From: Riptortus pedestris
Lineage: Eukaryota > Arthropoda > Insecta > Hemiptera > Alydidae
NCBI GenBank assembly: GCA_019009955.1
Contig: CM032232.1
Coordinates: forward strand, 50,122,501 to 50,186,500
Length of the DNA stretch: 64,000 bases
Direction: 5' to 3'
The notes under the pieces were generated by a model. It was given only the letters and a program-made list of their open reading frames with translations. It had not been told where the DNA came from and did not search any database. The position numbers and the translations under genes were made by a program. Below are positions 55,500 to 64,000 of this stretch, one piece after another; the stretch's first letter is position 1, and each line of letters starts with the position of its first letter.

Positions 55500-55945
55500 G
55501 TCGTAGCACTTAAATATCGAGTATGATATAGAAAAATAAATATTTTCCAATCAAGACTGCAAATCATAACTGGTAACGTCATCACACTACTTATTTACAT
55601 GCAGTTATAGTTCAATGAGAACAATATTAGGTATTTAAGCTTCGGTTAAAGTGGTTCATGATATAGCAGTTTATTGTTAATATTACAAGATTAGGAGTTG
55701 GGGTTTAATGAAGTCTGAAAACTGTAAAATGAATTTGAGGTATTCAGAGTATTGTATTTATTTTATTTTAACCCCTCTTCTCATTCGATTTCAGTCATTA
55801 ACGAACCTGATTTTTAGTTTTACATAATAAGTTAAAATATCCAGTCTGGTAATGGCCAAACGAAAATTTCGATCACTCCTAGATAGAATTGTAGGGCGTT
55901 TGAAGAAAATTTATGAAAAATCGCGTCATAACAGATCAATAGCAA
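55500..55945 (-). repeat. Family H element, middle to 5' block
   Basis: 'ttcaatgagaacaatattaggtatttaagc', 'gagttggggtttaatg', 'gatttcagtcattaacgaacctg' and 'gcgtttgaagaaaatttatg'. 5' terminus decayed. Confidence 0.75.
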
Positions 55946-56261
55946 AATTTGTCCATATGGATTTTAAAAATAGATTCTGATTGGTGTAATGCAAGCTCCA
56001 TAGCAGAATCTAAGCAATTCGATCATGAATCTCAGAGGATACATCTAGTATTTCAAATTAACAGAAAAAATTTTAAAATGATTTTCTATTTTACCCACAA
56101 TTAAATGTATGCTAAAGACTGGCCCGGTCTAGCATTGTATATGATTCTTGACTTTCCCTCGCATGAAATATTCATGAAGGACGGGCCATTACATGCATTT
56201 ACAGTACTCTAAGGATATACTGTGTGGAGAGGAGATGGAATAACTAGCAATCTACTAAATA

Positions 56262-56539
56262 TCGAAGCTCCTTTGTGACAGACTTATAAACTGATTGAAA
56301 ATTCAATTGCTATATTAATATATAATTTCTAGTCATTCATTTTTAATATGCGTGCCTTCTCTTTTTCTAAGATACATTTTCCCACTAAACACCTTTGGTT
56401 AATTTAAACCAACAAGTGCCTAGTAGGAAAATTTATTTAAGAAAAGAAGAAGGCAAAAATATTCAAAATGAATGGCTATCTTAATAGAGCAATTGGATTT
56501 TCAATCAATTTATAAGTAAGTCACAAAGGAGCTGCGAAA
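56262..56539. repeat. Long palindrome formed by two tail-to-tail repeats
   Basis: Arms 56262-56403 and 56404-56539 are inverted copies (roughly 75-80% by eye), meeting at the small palindrome TTGGTTAATTTAAACCAA. Each outer end looks like a family H 3' terminus ('gctcctttgtgacagac' and its reverse 'gtcacaaaggagctgcg'). This suggests an inverted duplication of an H end together with its flank. Confidence 0.7.
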
Positions 56540-56579
56540 TGGGCCAATTTCCTGAGATGCCAAGTAATTTGACATATTA

Positions 56580-56788
56580 GCATATTGACATATTTGACCC
56601 TTAAGGGATTCTGCTATTTTCCTCGGAAAATTTACTGCGATATTCAAAAACTTACTTCAAATGTCCGTCGATCTTACCTAGGAGATGAGGAAAATTGTAT
56701 GGAAGCAATTTCATTGTAAATTTAATTTTCTATAAATGTTTTTACATACATTCATTCTCTAACTCGAATATTAACAGAGATATTTGCA
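56580..56788 (+). repeat. Host family H element X, left part
   Basis: Degraded 5' end ('gacccttaagggattctgc'), 'cgatcttacctaggagatgagg', 'attgtatggaagcaatttcattg' and 'taacagagatatttgcatttttt'. It stops exactly where another H element begins. The right part resumes at 57634. Confidence 0.8.
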
Positions 56789-56912
56789 TTTTTTAGCAGA
56801 TTTCACTTAAGGGAAATCAGCTATTGAGGTCGTACTCATGACGCGAGTTTCGAAAAATTTCTTCAAACGTCCATCGATCCTACCCACTAGATGACGAAAA
56901 TGAGGTCCGTTC

Positions 56913-56990
<78 letters not shown>

Positions 56991-57633
56991 CTGTTAACGC
57001 TCTAGCGGTCGCAATTTTTGTTTGATCGTTACGAAATTCAATATTTAACCGTTTTATGTAAAAAGATAGATCAAGTTCGTTAATGGCTGAAATCCTACCA
57101 GAGGGAGGGGGATTTTCGAAAATTCAAAATATCTCCGTTATTATGCATCGGATCGAAAAGTTGTATAAAACAATCTTATTGCAAATTAAATGTACTATAA
57201 ATATTGTTATATACACTTATTCTCTATCTTTAATATTAACCGAGATATTTGTATTTTTATGGTCTGTGGTCGGGTGTTGTTCGGCGTAGTTCGGCCGTGC
57301 TCGGCTCTGGCGGAAGCTTCTAACCTAACCTGTCCTTTTGAACCTTACCTAACCTTTGTTACTTTGTGAGATTTACGCAAATACGTTCTGTTCATCCGCC
57401 CCCCCCCCTTCTTCAGTTCTTGGACTACTAAAATTTGAGTTATTAAAATATAAATTATTCTTACAATTCAGAAGCCGTTTCAGATGGGAGTTTATTAAAA
57501 TTAACTGAAAGATTTCTCATTACCGTTTGTATTTACTTATGGTGGTGTAGTGTTACCAGTATGCAGATTTCTCTATTGCTTAACTTCACATAGGAAATCT
57601 CTTAGTTTACGCAGCCCCTGCGTGACGGACTTT
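56789..57633 (+). mobile_element. Family H element, complete, nested inside element X
   Basis: 5' 'AGCAGATTTCACTTAAGGG', (AT)n at 56918-56988, 'gtttgatcgttacgaaattc', 'gttaatggctgaaatcc' and 'taaccgagatatttg'. A long version of the type-3 module follows ('gtagttcggccgtgctcggctctgg', 'ctaacctaacctgtcc', a C run). Then come 'ttaacttcacatagg', the intact 3' hairpin and GACGGACTTTTT. The interruption of X defines the element's ends to within a T-run. Confidence 0.9.
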
Positions 57634-58240
57634 TTAATTTTCAGCCTTCCGTAAACCCCCATTTAGTGGGATACATGAGTAAAAATTTAATCATGGCATA
57701 TAAACAGTAATCCAATTTATCACGGCACGTCTTATTGTAAGCATAAATACCAAAGATTATTTTCAATGGACCTTTATAAGAGTGAGGTACCTGTATTTAG
57801 GTCACGCGATGACGTCATAAATTATAACTTTACTGTCTTGAATGGAAAATGTTTATTTGATCAGTACCACACTCAATATTTGTTTCACGCAACACTGAAA
57901 ATTATAGGTCTGAGAGGAGGGTGGTTAGAGGGAGGGGCAATGCAAAAATTTGAAATATACTAATAATAATAATATTACGAGTCGGATCGAAAAATGTTAT
58001 AGAATCAATCTTGCTGGTGCTATTGATACTCTAAAAGTATTGTTCCATAAATTGTTTCTTAACTTAAATATTATGGGAGTTATTCGTAATTTCTAGTTTT
58101 CTGCCTCCAGTAAACCCTCGCTTCTACTCGTCGGATGTTTACTTAGAAATAGAGAATATATGTTGAGATGACGTTACTAGTTTGTTTAACCAGCAAGTGG
58201 GAAATCTGCTTAGTTTTCACAGCCCCTGCTTGACGCATTT
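57634..58240 (+). repeat. Host element X, right part, two-unit type
   Basis: Picks up at 'ttttcagccttccgtaaaccccca', and passes 'gcgatgacgtcataaatt' (TGACGTCA). It then enters a second core ('gtttatttgatcagtaccacactc', 'gaggagggtggttagaggga') and ends with the type-2 3' end ('agcaagtgggaaatctgctt'). Confidence 0.8.
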
Positions 58241-59105
58241 TTTCTAGCTTCGAGGCATACTTCTTTGATTGTTGTAAGAAGTCAGAAAGCTTACCTAAAT
58301 AGTCCTTTCAGCGGTGGCATCTTACAAAATGTTCAAAATGTTTCTTTATAGGAAACAGACAAGATCTACTTATCAAAAAGTGCCTTAAACATAAAATATT
58401 TATCCTGTTCATACACATATACAGGGAGGTGCAGGCAAAGTACTGGGATATAATCTAGCTCTCACTACTTCTACACTAAAGTAATTAATATTCTCAGGAT
58501 AAATATGATAATAACAGTAATAAAATTATCAATATATTACAAATAATTAAAATATAAAATTCTACAACAAAAAGAACTTTCGAAAAATATTTAGTCGACT
58601 AATATATGAAAATACTAATATAAAATACAGAAATTAAATAAAAATGAAATAAAACTCTCGTAATAACTATGTAAATTGATGAATTATGTTTATAGGTATT
58701 TGAGCAATTTACATTTATTTCGCCCTTCGCCGAAGCTGGAGACAAAGACGGATCTATAAATAACAAACATATTTGAAAAATATAGTCATGGAAATGAAGT
58801 AAATAACTTATTTCATAGAGAAGAGTTGTTAAAAGTAAAAGACATTTCCCCTTAAACAGACAAATACATGATAGAAGACAGAGAAAATGTATTTAATTAT
58901 ATTTATATGATCATGAAGTCATTCCTCTGAGAGTGATAGACATGATTTACCTCGTCAACATTCATACAATTAGAAAAGGCAGAATAAAGATGGATTACGG
59001 ATGAACATCAGTGACAATAGAAAGAAAATAGGCAAGATGTTCCGGTTAGTGAAAGAGTGCAGAAGGAACTAGAAATAATTACAGATTGGTGGAATGAGGC
59101 CTTGT
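58241..59105. other. Unassigned AT-rich stretch
   Basis: No repeat family or coding signal recognised. Confidence 0.35.
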
Positions 59106-59124
59106 CCAGGACATACAGAACGAA

Positions 59125-59710
59125 TAAGTTCAATGATAACAATATTTGGTATTTAGGCTTCAAAACTGTATAATATAACAGCTTATTGTTAATGACATGA
59201 GTAGGAGTGCGGGTTTACTTAAGGCCGATAACTCAAAAATTCAAATATCTCGGTTAATAATCAAGAAAGTGAAAAAACGCACATAACAACATTTAAAGAA
59301 CATTACATTTGCAATGAGATTGGTTTATACAATTTTATCGAAGCATAACAACGGAGATATTTATTAAGAAATTTCGAAATTCTCCCCTCAAACCCCCCCC
59401 CTCCACCAACTTAACGGATTTCAGCCATGAACGAGCTTAATCATTAGTATCACATATAACGTTTAAATAACGAGTTTGGTTACATACAAACATTGTGGTA
59501 CCACCCTAATCACCCCTAACGATCTGACAAAAATTGTCAAAAGTATACATAGGTATATAAATATATATATACACCCAGTTTTGAAAGGACCTCATTTTTG
59601 TCATCTTCTGGGTAGGGTCAACACTTGACGGACACTTGATGAAATTTTTCAAAAATCGCTTAATGAGTACGACCTCAATAGCTGATTTGCCTTACGGGAA
59701 ATCAGTATAT
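59125..59710 (-). mobile_element. Family H element, middle to 5' end
   Basis: 'gttcaatgataacaatatttgg', 'gagtaggagtgcgggtttac', 'atttcagccatgaacgagc', a module with 'gtggtaccaccctaatcacccc', 'aaggacctcatttttgtcatc' and 'gctgatttgccttacgggaaat'. Its 5' half is duplicated at 60191-60448. Confidence 0.85.
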
Positions 59711-59789
59711 AGGTAACTTATCTGTTAAATTTAATTTTCTATTAATATTGTTCTACACACTCCTTTATCTTGAATATCATCTACCAATT

Positions 59790-59922
59790 TTACATTTTTA
59801 GCAGATTTCCCTTAAGGAAAATCAGTTATTGAGGTCGTACTCATGTTGAGATTTTCGAAAAATATCCTAAAATGTCCATCGATCCTACCTAGTAGATGAC
59901 GAAAAGGATATCCATTCAAAAA

Positions 59923-59974
<52 letters not shown>

Positions 59975-60190
59975 TTGTCTGGTATCGTCCTACCGGTCCC
60001 AATTTTTATTTTTTGATCGTTACTAAACTCGATATATAAGAGTGACATGCAAAACTTAAGATTAAGTTCGTTGTTGGCTGAAATCGCACTAGTGGGAGGG
60101 GAGGTTTAGAGGGGAGGAGTTTCAAAAATTCCATATATCTCTTTTATTATATGCCTGATCGAAAAATCGTATAGAAACAATCTTATTGCT
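59790..60190 (+). repeat. Family H 5' half with (AT)n
   Basis: 'tttttagcagatttcccttaagg', 'cgatcctacctagtagatgacg', (AT)n at 59933-59973, 'gatcgttactaaactcg' and 'gggaggggaggtttagagggg'. It joins directly to the duplicated reverse copy. Confidence 0.85.
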
Positions 60191-60448
60191 AATAAAAAGT
60201 CATGAACGAGCTTAATCATTAGTATCACACATAACGTTTAAATAACGAGTTTGGTTACATACAAACATTGTGGTACCACCGTAATCACCCCTAACGATCT
60301 GACGAAAATTGTCATATATATACATAGGCATATAAATTTTGAAAGGACCTCATTTTTGTCATCTTTTGGGTAGGGTCGACGGATACTTGATGAAATTAAT
60401 GAGTACGACCTCAATAGCTGATTTACCTTACGGGAAATTTGCTAAAAT
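60191..60448 (-). repeat. Recent partial duplicate of 59425-59705
   Basis: Starts 'catgaacgagcttaatcattag' and stays almost identical to the copy 770 bp to the left over its first 110 bp, then differs by small deletions. It ends 'gggaaatttgctaaaa'. The identity is far higher than between other H copies. Confidence 0.9.
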
Positions 60449-60454
60449 GATAAA

Positions 60455-60605
60455 AGGGGACTATAATACACTTTGCAAACGTAGAATCGTAAGTTCGATT
60501 CCCGCTTGAGCATTTAATGAAAACTCACTAAATAAAATCCGTAATGCTGCACTGGCTTGAAAAGAGGCGTGGTAGTATAAAGTAGACGTTAATAAATTGC
60601 AAAAA
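60455..60605 (+). repeat. Family S SINE
   Basis: B box 'aagttcgattcccgc' at 60491, 'cactaaataaaatccgtaatgctgcactggctt' and 'gtagacgttaataaat'. The A-box end is degraded. Confidence 0.82.
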
Positions 60606-61000
60606 AAAATCCGAAGTGGACACCACATGAGTTCCTTCAATGCGCCAATCCGATCAAAAAATGGCGTAAAATACGATTTACAGGCCATTTTACGAAGACG
60701 AGCCTGAACAAATCTCAAGTAGGTACGGATAAATTTGCAAGTTTTTTATTTTCTACCCCTCCCAAATCCACCCCCCGATTAGTCGGTTTTCGATCAAATA
60801 GGGAGAGCCACATCTACTAGTCCTAAATATGGAATTTTGAAATTTCATTCGCCAATCGTTTTGCGCGGTACGCACATCAGTCAAGCCGAATCTAGTCAAA
60901 ATGTATTCTGGAACAGTCAAAACGGACAATTCTATTGAAGTTGAAGTATGAAAACCTATTTGTTTTATTATTACAATACTTCCCTTACAAAGAAGTTGAT
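60605..61000 (+). repeat. Family F2 copy, fairly complete
   Basis: 'gtggacaccacatgagttcc', 'ccgatcaaaaaatgg', 'tctacccctcccaaatccacc', 'tagtcctaaatatgg', 'gtcaaaacggacaattctattg' and 'attattacaatacttccc'. Confidence 0.75.
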
Positions 61001-61201
61001 TGAAATGTTGAAAACCCAATTAAATACTCCTCCTCATATAGAAGTATATGTTTTTCTCAGGCACTCTAATATTCGCTAGTTAAAACGAAATTCTTTGACT
61101 GGCCACTATTTCCTACACGGTTTCTTAGGGAAGTCAAAGTGACTCACTTATCGTTCTTGGTGAGTTTGCGGAATTAGAGACCTCATTGGTGAACTTACAC
61201 T

Positions 61202-61720
61202 CAGTGTCAAAATGTTAGACATACTTCAAAAATTGTTATCTCTACCCTGCCATCTTTGCAAATTACTCGTAAAACAGCAATAAAATAATCCATCACTTTG
61301 TTAGAGGAACAAAAGTTGACTTTTAATGACATGTATGAAGGCACACCTGTTTTTCAGCAAGATAACGCCCCCAATATATTCAGCAAAAATTATCAAAGAC
61401 TGGTTTACTCGCAACACAATTGACAAATTAGACTAGCCTGATGTCTCGCCAGACCTGAAAATTATCGAAAACATTTGGGGAATTCTTTCAAGAAAGGTGT
61501 GCTCTGAGTCAAGACAGTTCGGAACAATCGACGAGTTGAAATCTGCAATTTTGGCTTCATGGGAAGAAATACCTCAAGAAACAATCAAACAATTGTACGA
61601 TTCATTACCAAACAGAATTTTTGAATTAATAAATGGTGGTGGAAAGGCCACAAAATATTAAAATGAGTTTTATTTATTTTTACCACGGAGCGTGTCTTAA
61701 CATTTTGACGGCCTTAACTG
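61202..61720 (+). mobile_element. Tc1-like DNA transposon, internally deleted
   Basis: The left end CAGTGTCAAAATGTTAGACA (61202-61221) matches the inverted right end, whose complement reads CAGT...GTCAAAATGTTAAGACA (61692-61720). The left copy lacks about 7 bp. Between them is only the 3' third of a transposase, so the element is a deletion derivative of about 520 bp. TA dinucleotides near both ends are compatible with Tc1 insertion but not decisive. Confidence 0.82.
61298..61661 (+). pseudogene. Tc1-family DD34E transposase, C-terminal fragment
   Basis: Transposases of this family cut and paste the element at TA sites. Visible here are the second catalytic aspartate in VFQQDNAP and the final glutamate in LKIIENIWGILSRKV. 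About 34 residues separate them, which is the DD34E spacing of Tc1-like enzymes. The usual C-terminal block (QLYDSLPNRIFELINGGGKA) and stop TAA at 61659-61661 follow. The DNA-binding domain and first aspartate are deleted. A frameshift lies just after the QQDNAP motif (C run at 61369-61373), and a TAG replaces the expected tryptophan codon near 61434. It is non-functional. Confidence 0.88.
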
Positions 61721-62354
61721 GATTCGAAAATTAAAAAATAATGTGTATATTTTTGGCTTGAGAAGCAAAATGCAAGTAGGCTGCTGATTAACTTCAGCTG
61801 AGTTGAAGGCCTATGGAAAAATTAGACGAACGTCGGATGATATAACTTACTCAAGTATGTTCATTGGGCTTCTTCCAAATCACCCCCGCCCCTTGTAGTT
61901 GTTTATCCACAAAATAACTATGAACATCAGCTGGTATTGCACCATACCGGAAATATCTATCTATTCCTGTAAGCAACGAGAGCAAGAAGGATGTTTCTAT
62001 TCTTTGTCCCTAATACCGCCATGTTGACGTGAGTTGTAGGCTGTTTGTGGACACTGCCTACAGAGTCAGCATTGCTTCTCTGGGTCCACACCCACGCTGG
62101 CACCCAGCCAACCTTCACTATTAGATAACAACCAGTCTGTAGCCTATAATAGCAGTATGCATACATAACTGTTAACATATGACACAATACGGTGAATATT
62201 AAAATCCAGGGTCGGTAACAGGTAAATCGCTGTTCGGAATTCCATAAATAATGTATATAGGAATTACATTGTTCCATTCACGCAAAGAAATGAGATTACG
62301 GTGGTAAAGAAAGGCTCCTGGACTAATGTGTATTTTATTAACTTGGCATTCAGT
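61721..62354. other. Unassigned, with a G+C-richer patch
   Basis: The interval 62005-62130 is richer in G+C and open on the minus strand (61957-62277). It holds CAACATGGCGG, which resembles a YY1-type site. Too weak to call exon or promoter. Confidence 0.25.
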
Positions 62355-62505
62355 TATTTAGCAGATTTTTCTTAAAGGAAATCAGCTATTCAAACTGGAC
62401 GAGCCGTTTTCGAATGGCCCATCGCTCCTATCTCGAGGATGACGAAAATGAGGTTCACAAAATTGTATATATATATGTGTGTGTGTGTGTGTGTCTGTGT
62501 GTGCA
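62355..62505 (+). repeat. Family H 5' end with (AT)(GT)n
   Basis: 'ttagcagatttttcttaaaggaaatcagc', 'atgacgaaaatgagg' and a short AT then (GT)n at 62467-62505. The 3' half may be 63005-63330. Confidence 0.8.
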
Positions 62506-63004
62506 TGTGTGAGAAGATGAAAAACAGCGATCAACTCACGTCCACATTTACATTCGTTACAACCTCATCAAAACTATAAAATTCATGATCCTATAAAAGA
62601 AAAAAAATAGACAGATAACTAGTAGCCGAACAAATATAAAATGCACATTCGCTTTTTCTTGATCAAAAATATTTCTTGAATCGTGGGAAACCAGTCTCAA
62701 AAGATACACATTTTCATAACGCGATTACCAAATCACATTTAAAAACACAAGTACTATCTACACAATTAGTAAGTGGTATATGGAAGGCCCTTAAAATTAT
62801 TTTTCCCAGAACAGTATTTAGTCAACAATTATTTGATAACATTATTTACAGGAGTTGGAACAATAAATACTTATTTTGATCGTTGTGACTTAACAGATCA
62901 ACCAAACAATAACTGCGACTTTACGACGGAACAGTCATATAGACATTAGCCTTATATGACTAGATTACTAACCGAGCAAAGAAAAATTCTTAAAAAGTAG
63001 TAAA
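62506..63004. other. Unassigned AT-rich stretch
   Basis: A 67-codon open frame at 62676-62879 (alternative start, motif KSHLKTQVLSTQLVSG) has no other support. Confidence 0.25.
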
Positions 63005-63570
63005 CGTCAAATAGACAGTATTCTTAACTGTTATTATGAGTCAGACAGAACCTATCTCATTGCAATGTAATTTTCTATAAATATTATTATTTACGTTTTT
63101 TCTCTATGTTGATTATTAACGGAGGTATTCGCATTTTTCAGTTTTCAGTAAACCCCCCACTCCTACTCATGTCATATTAACAATAAGCTGTTATATTATG
63201 AAGCACCTTATTTAAAGCCTTAAACAAAATATTGTTCTCATTGAACATTTACTTTTTGAAATAAATGCAAATACGTGACGCACAAGGGGAATTTGCTTAG
63301 ATAAAGCATCGCTTTCGTAACGAACTTTTTGCGGTAAAATAAAAAATATTAAAAAACCTCAGTTATTATGAGTGTGATTGGAATGTGTTACACAACTAAT
63401 CTGCTCGCAAATATTATTTTATACAATTAATGTTCTAAACGTGCTTTCTCCAACTAAAATATTAACTTAATCCCTTAATTATTTATTTTTTGATATTTAC
63501 AATATATTATATTAGTTGAGATATTTGAATTTTTTTCGTTTTGTCATCTGCAAACCTTAATTCTTGTTCA
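63005..63570 (+). repeat. Family H 3' half followed by a decayed second unit
   Basis: 'tctcattgcaatgtaattttctataaatatt', 'cccccactcctactcatgtcatattaacaataagctg', 'aaatgcaaatacgtgacgc' and a degraded 3' end at 63278-63328. A decayed core-like piece follows to 63570. Confidence 0.78.
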
Positions 63571-63737
63571 TCTTATATTAAACAAATATTTAGACAATTA
63601 CAACTATAGTGAATACGTTAATTACTTATTAATTATACATTTGTATATTTATAATTATTATTTAAATTACTATTATGTGAAAAGTGATATAATCTGTTAG
63701 ACAGGTGTAGACAATTATTATAAAATAATAAATAAAT

Positions 63738-63855
63738 TATTTATTAATGTCCACTTTGTCCTAATAAACTCCTATTGCCCAGATGGGAATCGAACTCACC
63801 AATCTAGGTTTACCGGATGAGGTGAAGGCTAGCCCTTTAACTCACATAGATAATT
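63738..63855 (-). repeat. Family S SINE with deleted body
   Basis: Tail 'attaatgtccactttgtcct' directly joined to 'attgcccagatgggaatcgaactcacc' (B box reversed) and the head 'ctttaactcacatag'. The central body is missing. Confidence 0.82.
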
Positions 63856-63889
63856 ATTGGAAAAGATAATGTTTGTAACGATTTTATAG

Positions 63890-64000
63890 CTACAGAATAT
63901 GAAATTATCAGGAAGATTGGTTATATAAAATTTTACGATGAAAATCGTATTAAAAGATATATTTGAGATTGTAAACCCTCTCCGCTTCCCCCATACCTTA
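63890..64000 (-). repeat. Family H core, cut by window end
   Basis: 'aggaagattggttatataaaattttacgatg', 'aaagatatatttgag' and 'aaaccctctccgcttccccc' match the reversed core. Confidence 0.65.

Noticed and set aside
62005..62130. G+C-richer patch with a YY1-like word and an open minus frame
   Set aside because: No splice signals that fit the frame and no promoter elements in a sensible order.
1..64000. CRISPR array, bacterial operon, ribosome binding sites, phage
   Set aside because: No regularly spaced short repeats, no dense reading frames and a typical animal repeat landscape.

Overview
This is a eukaryotic, gene-poor, AT-rich window (roughly one third G+C by eye). It has no operons, no long intact reading frame and no CRISPR. 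Most of it is interspersed repeats in many states of decay, plus about twenty (AT)n, (GT)n and (CT)n microsatellites. An arthropod host is the best guess. The reasons are the AT-rich repeat landscape, relics of Tc1/mariner transposases, DINE/Helentron-like elements, and a fossil of a densovirus-like capsid gene, a virus group of arthropods and a few other invertebrates. A parasitic copepod or an insect would both fit; I cannot name a species.

Three repeat families dominate. Family H (more than 40 pieces) starts with TTTTAGCAGATTTCCC and a palindrome. It carries an internal (AT)n tract and ends with GGGAAATCTGCTTAG, a small hairpin (ACGCAG-CCC-CTGCGT) and GACGGAC before a T-run. This is the layout of Helentron-associated elements (HINE/DINE-1 type). 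Family S is a tRNA-derived SINE with A and B boxes, a conserved body and an (AAT)n tail; some copies still have target-site duplications. Family F2 is an unclassified repeat of about 600 bp. Single or low-copy items are a chimeric tRNA/5S-rRNA SINE at 49.06-49.46 kb, a Tc1-like deletion derivative at 61.2-61.7 kb, a mariner-like relic at 21.2-21.5 kb, a MITE-like element at 51.2 kb, and several palindromic (foldback) loci at 35.3, 47.2, 53.9 and 56.3 kb.

Host coding content is limited to short exon-like patches that stand out by composition, codon use and splice signals. On the minus strand these are 9.31-9.42, 16.33-16.38 (a 17-codon first exon behind an Inr-like and a CRE-like site), 46.72-47.03, 52.79-52.91 and 54.30-54.53 kb (12 cysteines). 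On the plus strand they are 22.26-22.44, 37.01-37.26 and 39.49-39.67 kb. Two further open stretches of unknown nature lie at 33.23-33.62 and 35.80-36.09 kb. I recognise none of these as a named gene. They may be exons of one or more genes with very long, repeat-filled introns, or isolated fossils; transcript data are needed to decide.

Layout: 0-9 kb repeats with a decayed reading frame at 5.1-5.6; 9-17 kb two CpG- or GC-rich exon/promoter candidates among repeats; 17-24 kb dense family H plus the mariner relic and a terminal-exon candidate; 24.0-24.6 kb the viral fossil; 25-37 kb H, S and F2 copies and the 35.3 kb hairpin; 37-47 kb exon candidates and H copies; 47-54 kb SINEs, the 5S chimera and hairpins; 54-64 kb nested and locally duplicated H elements and the Tc1 relic.
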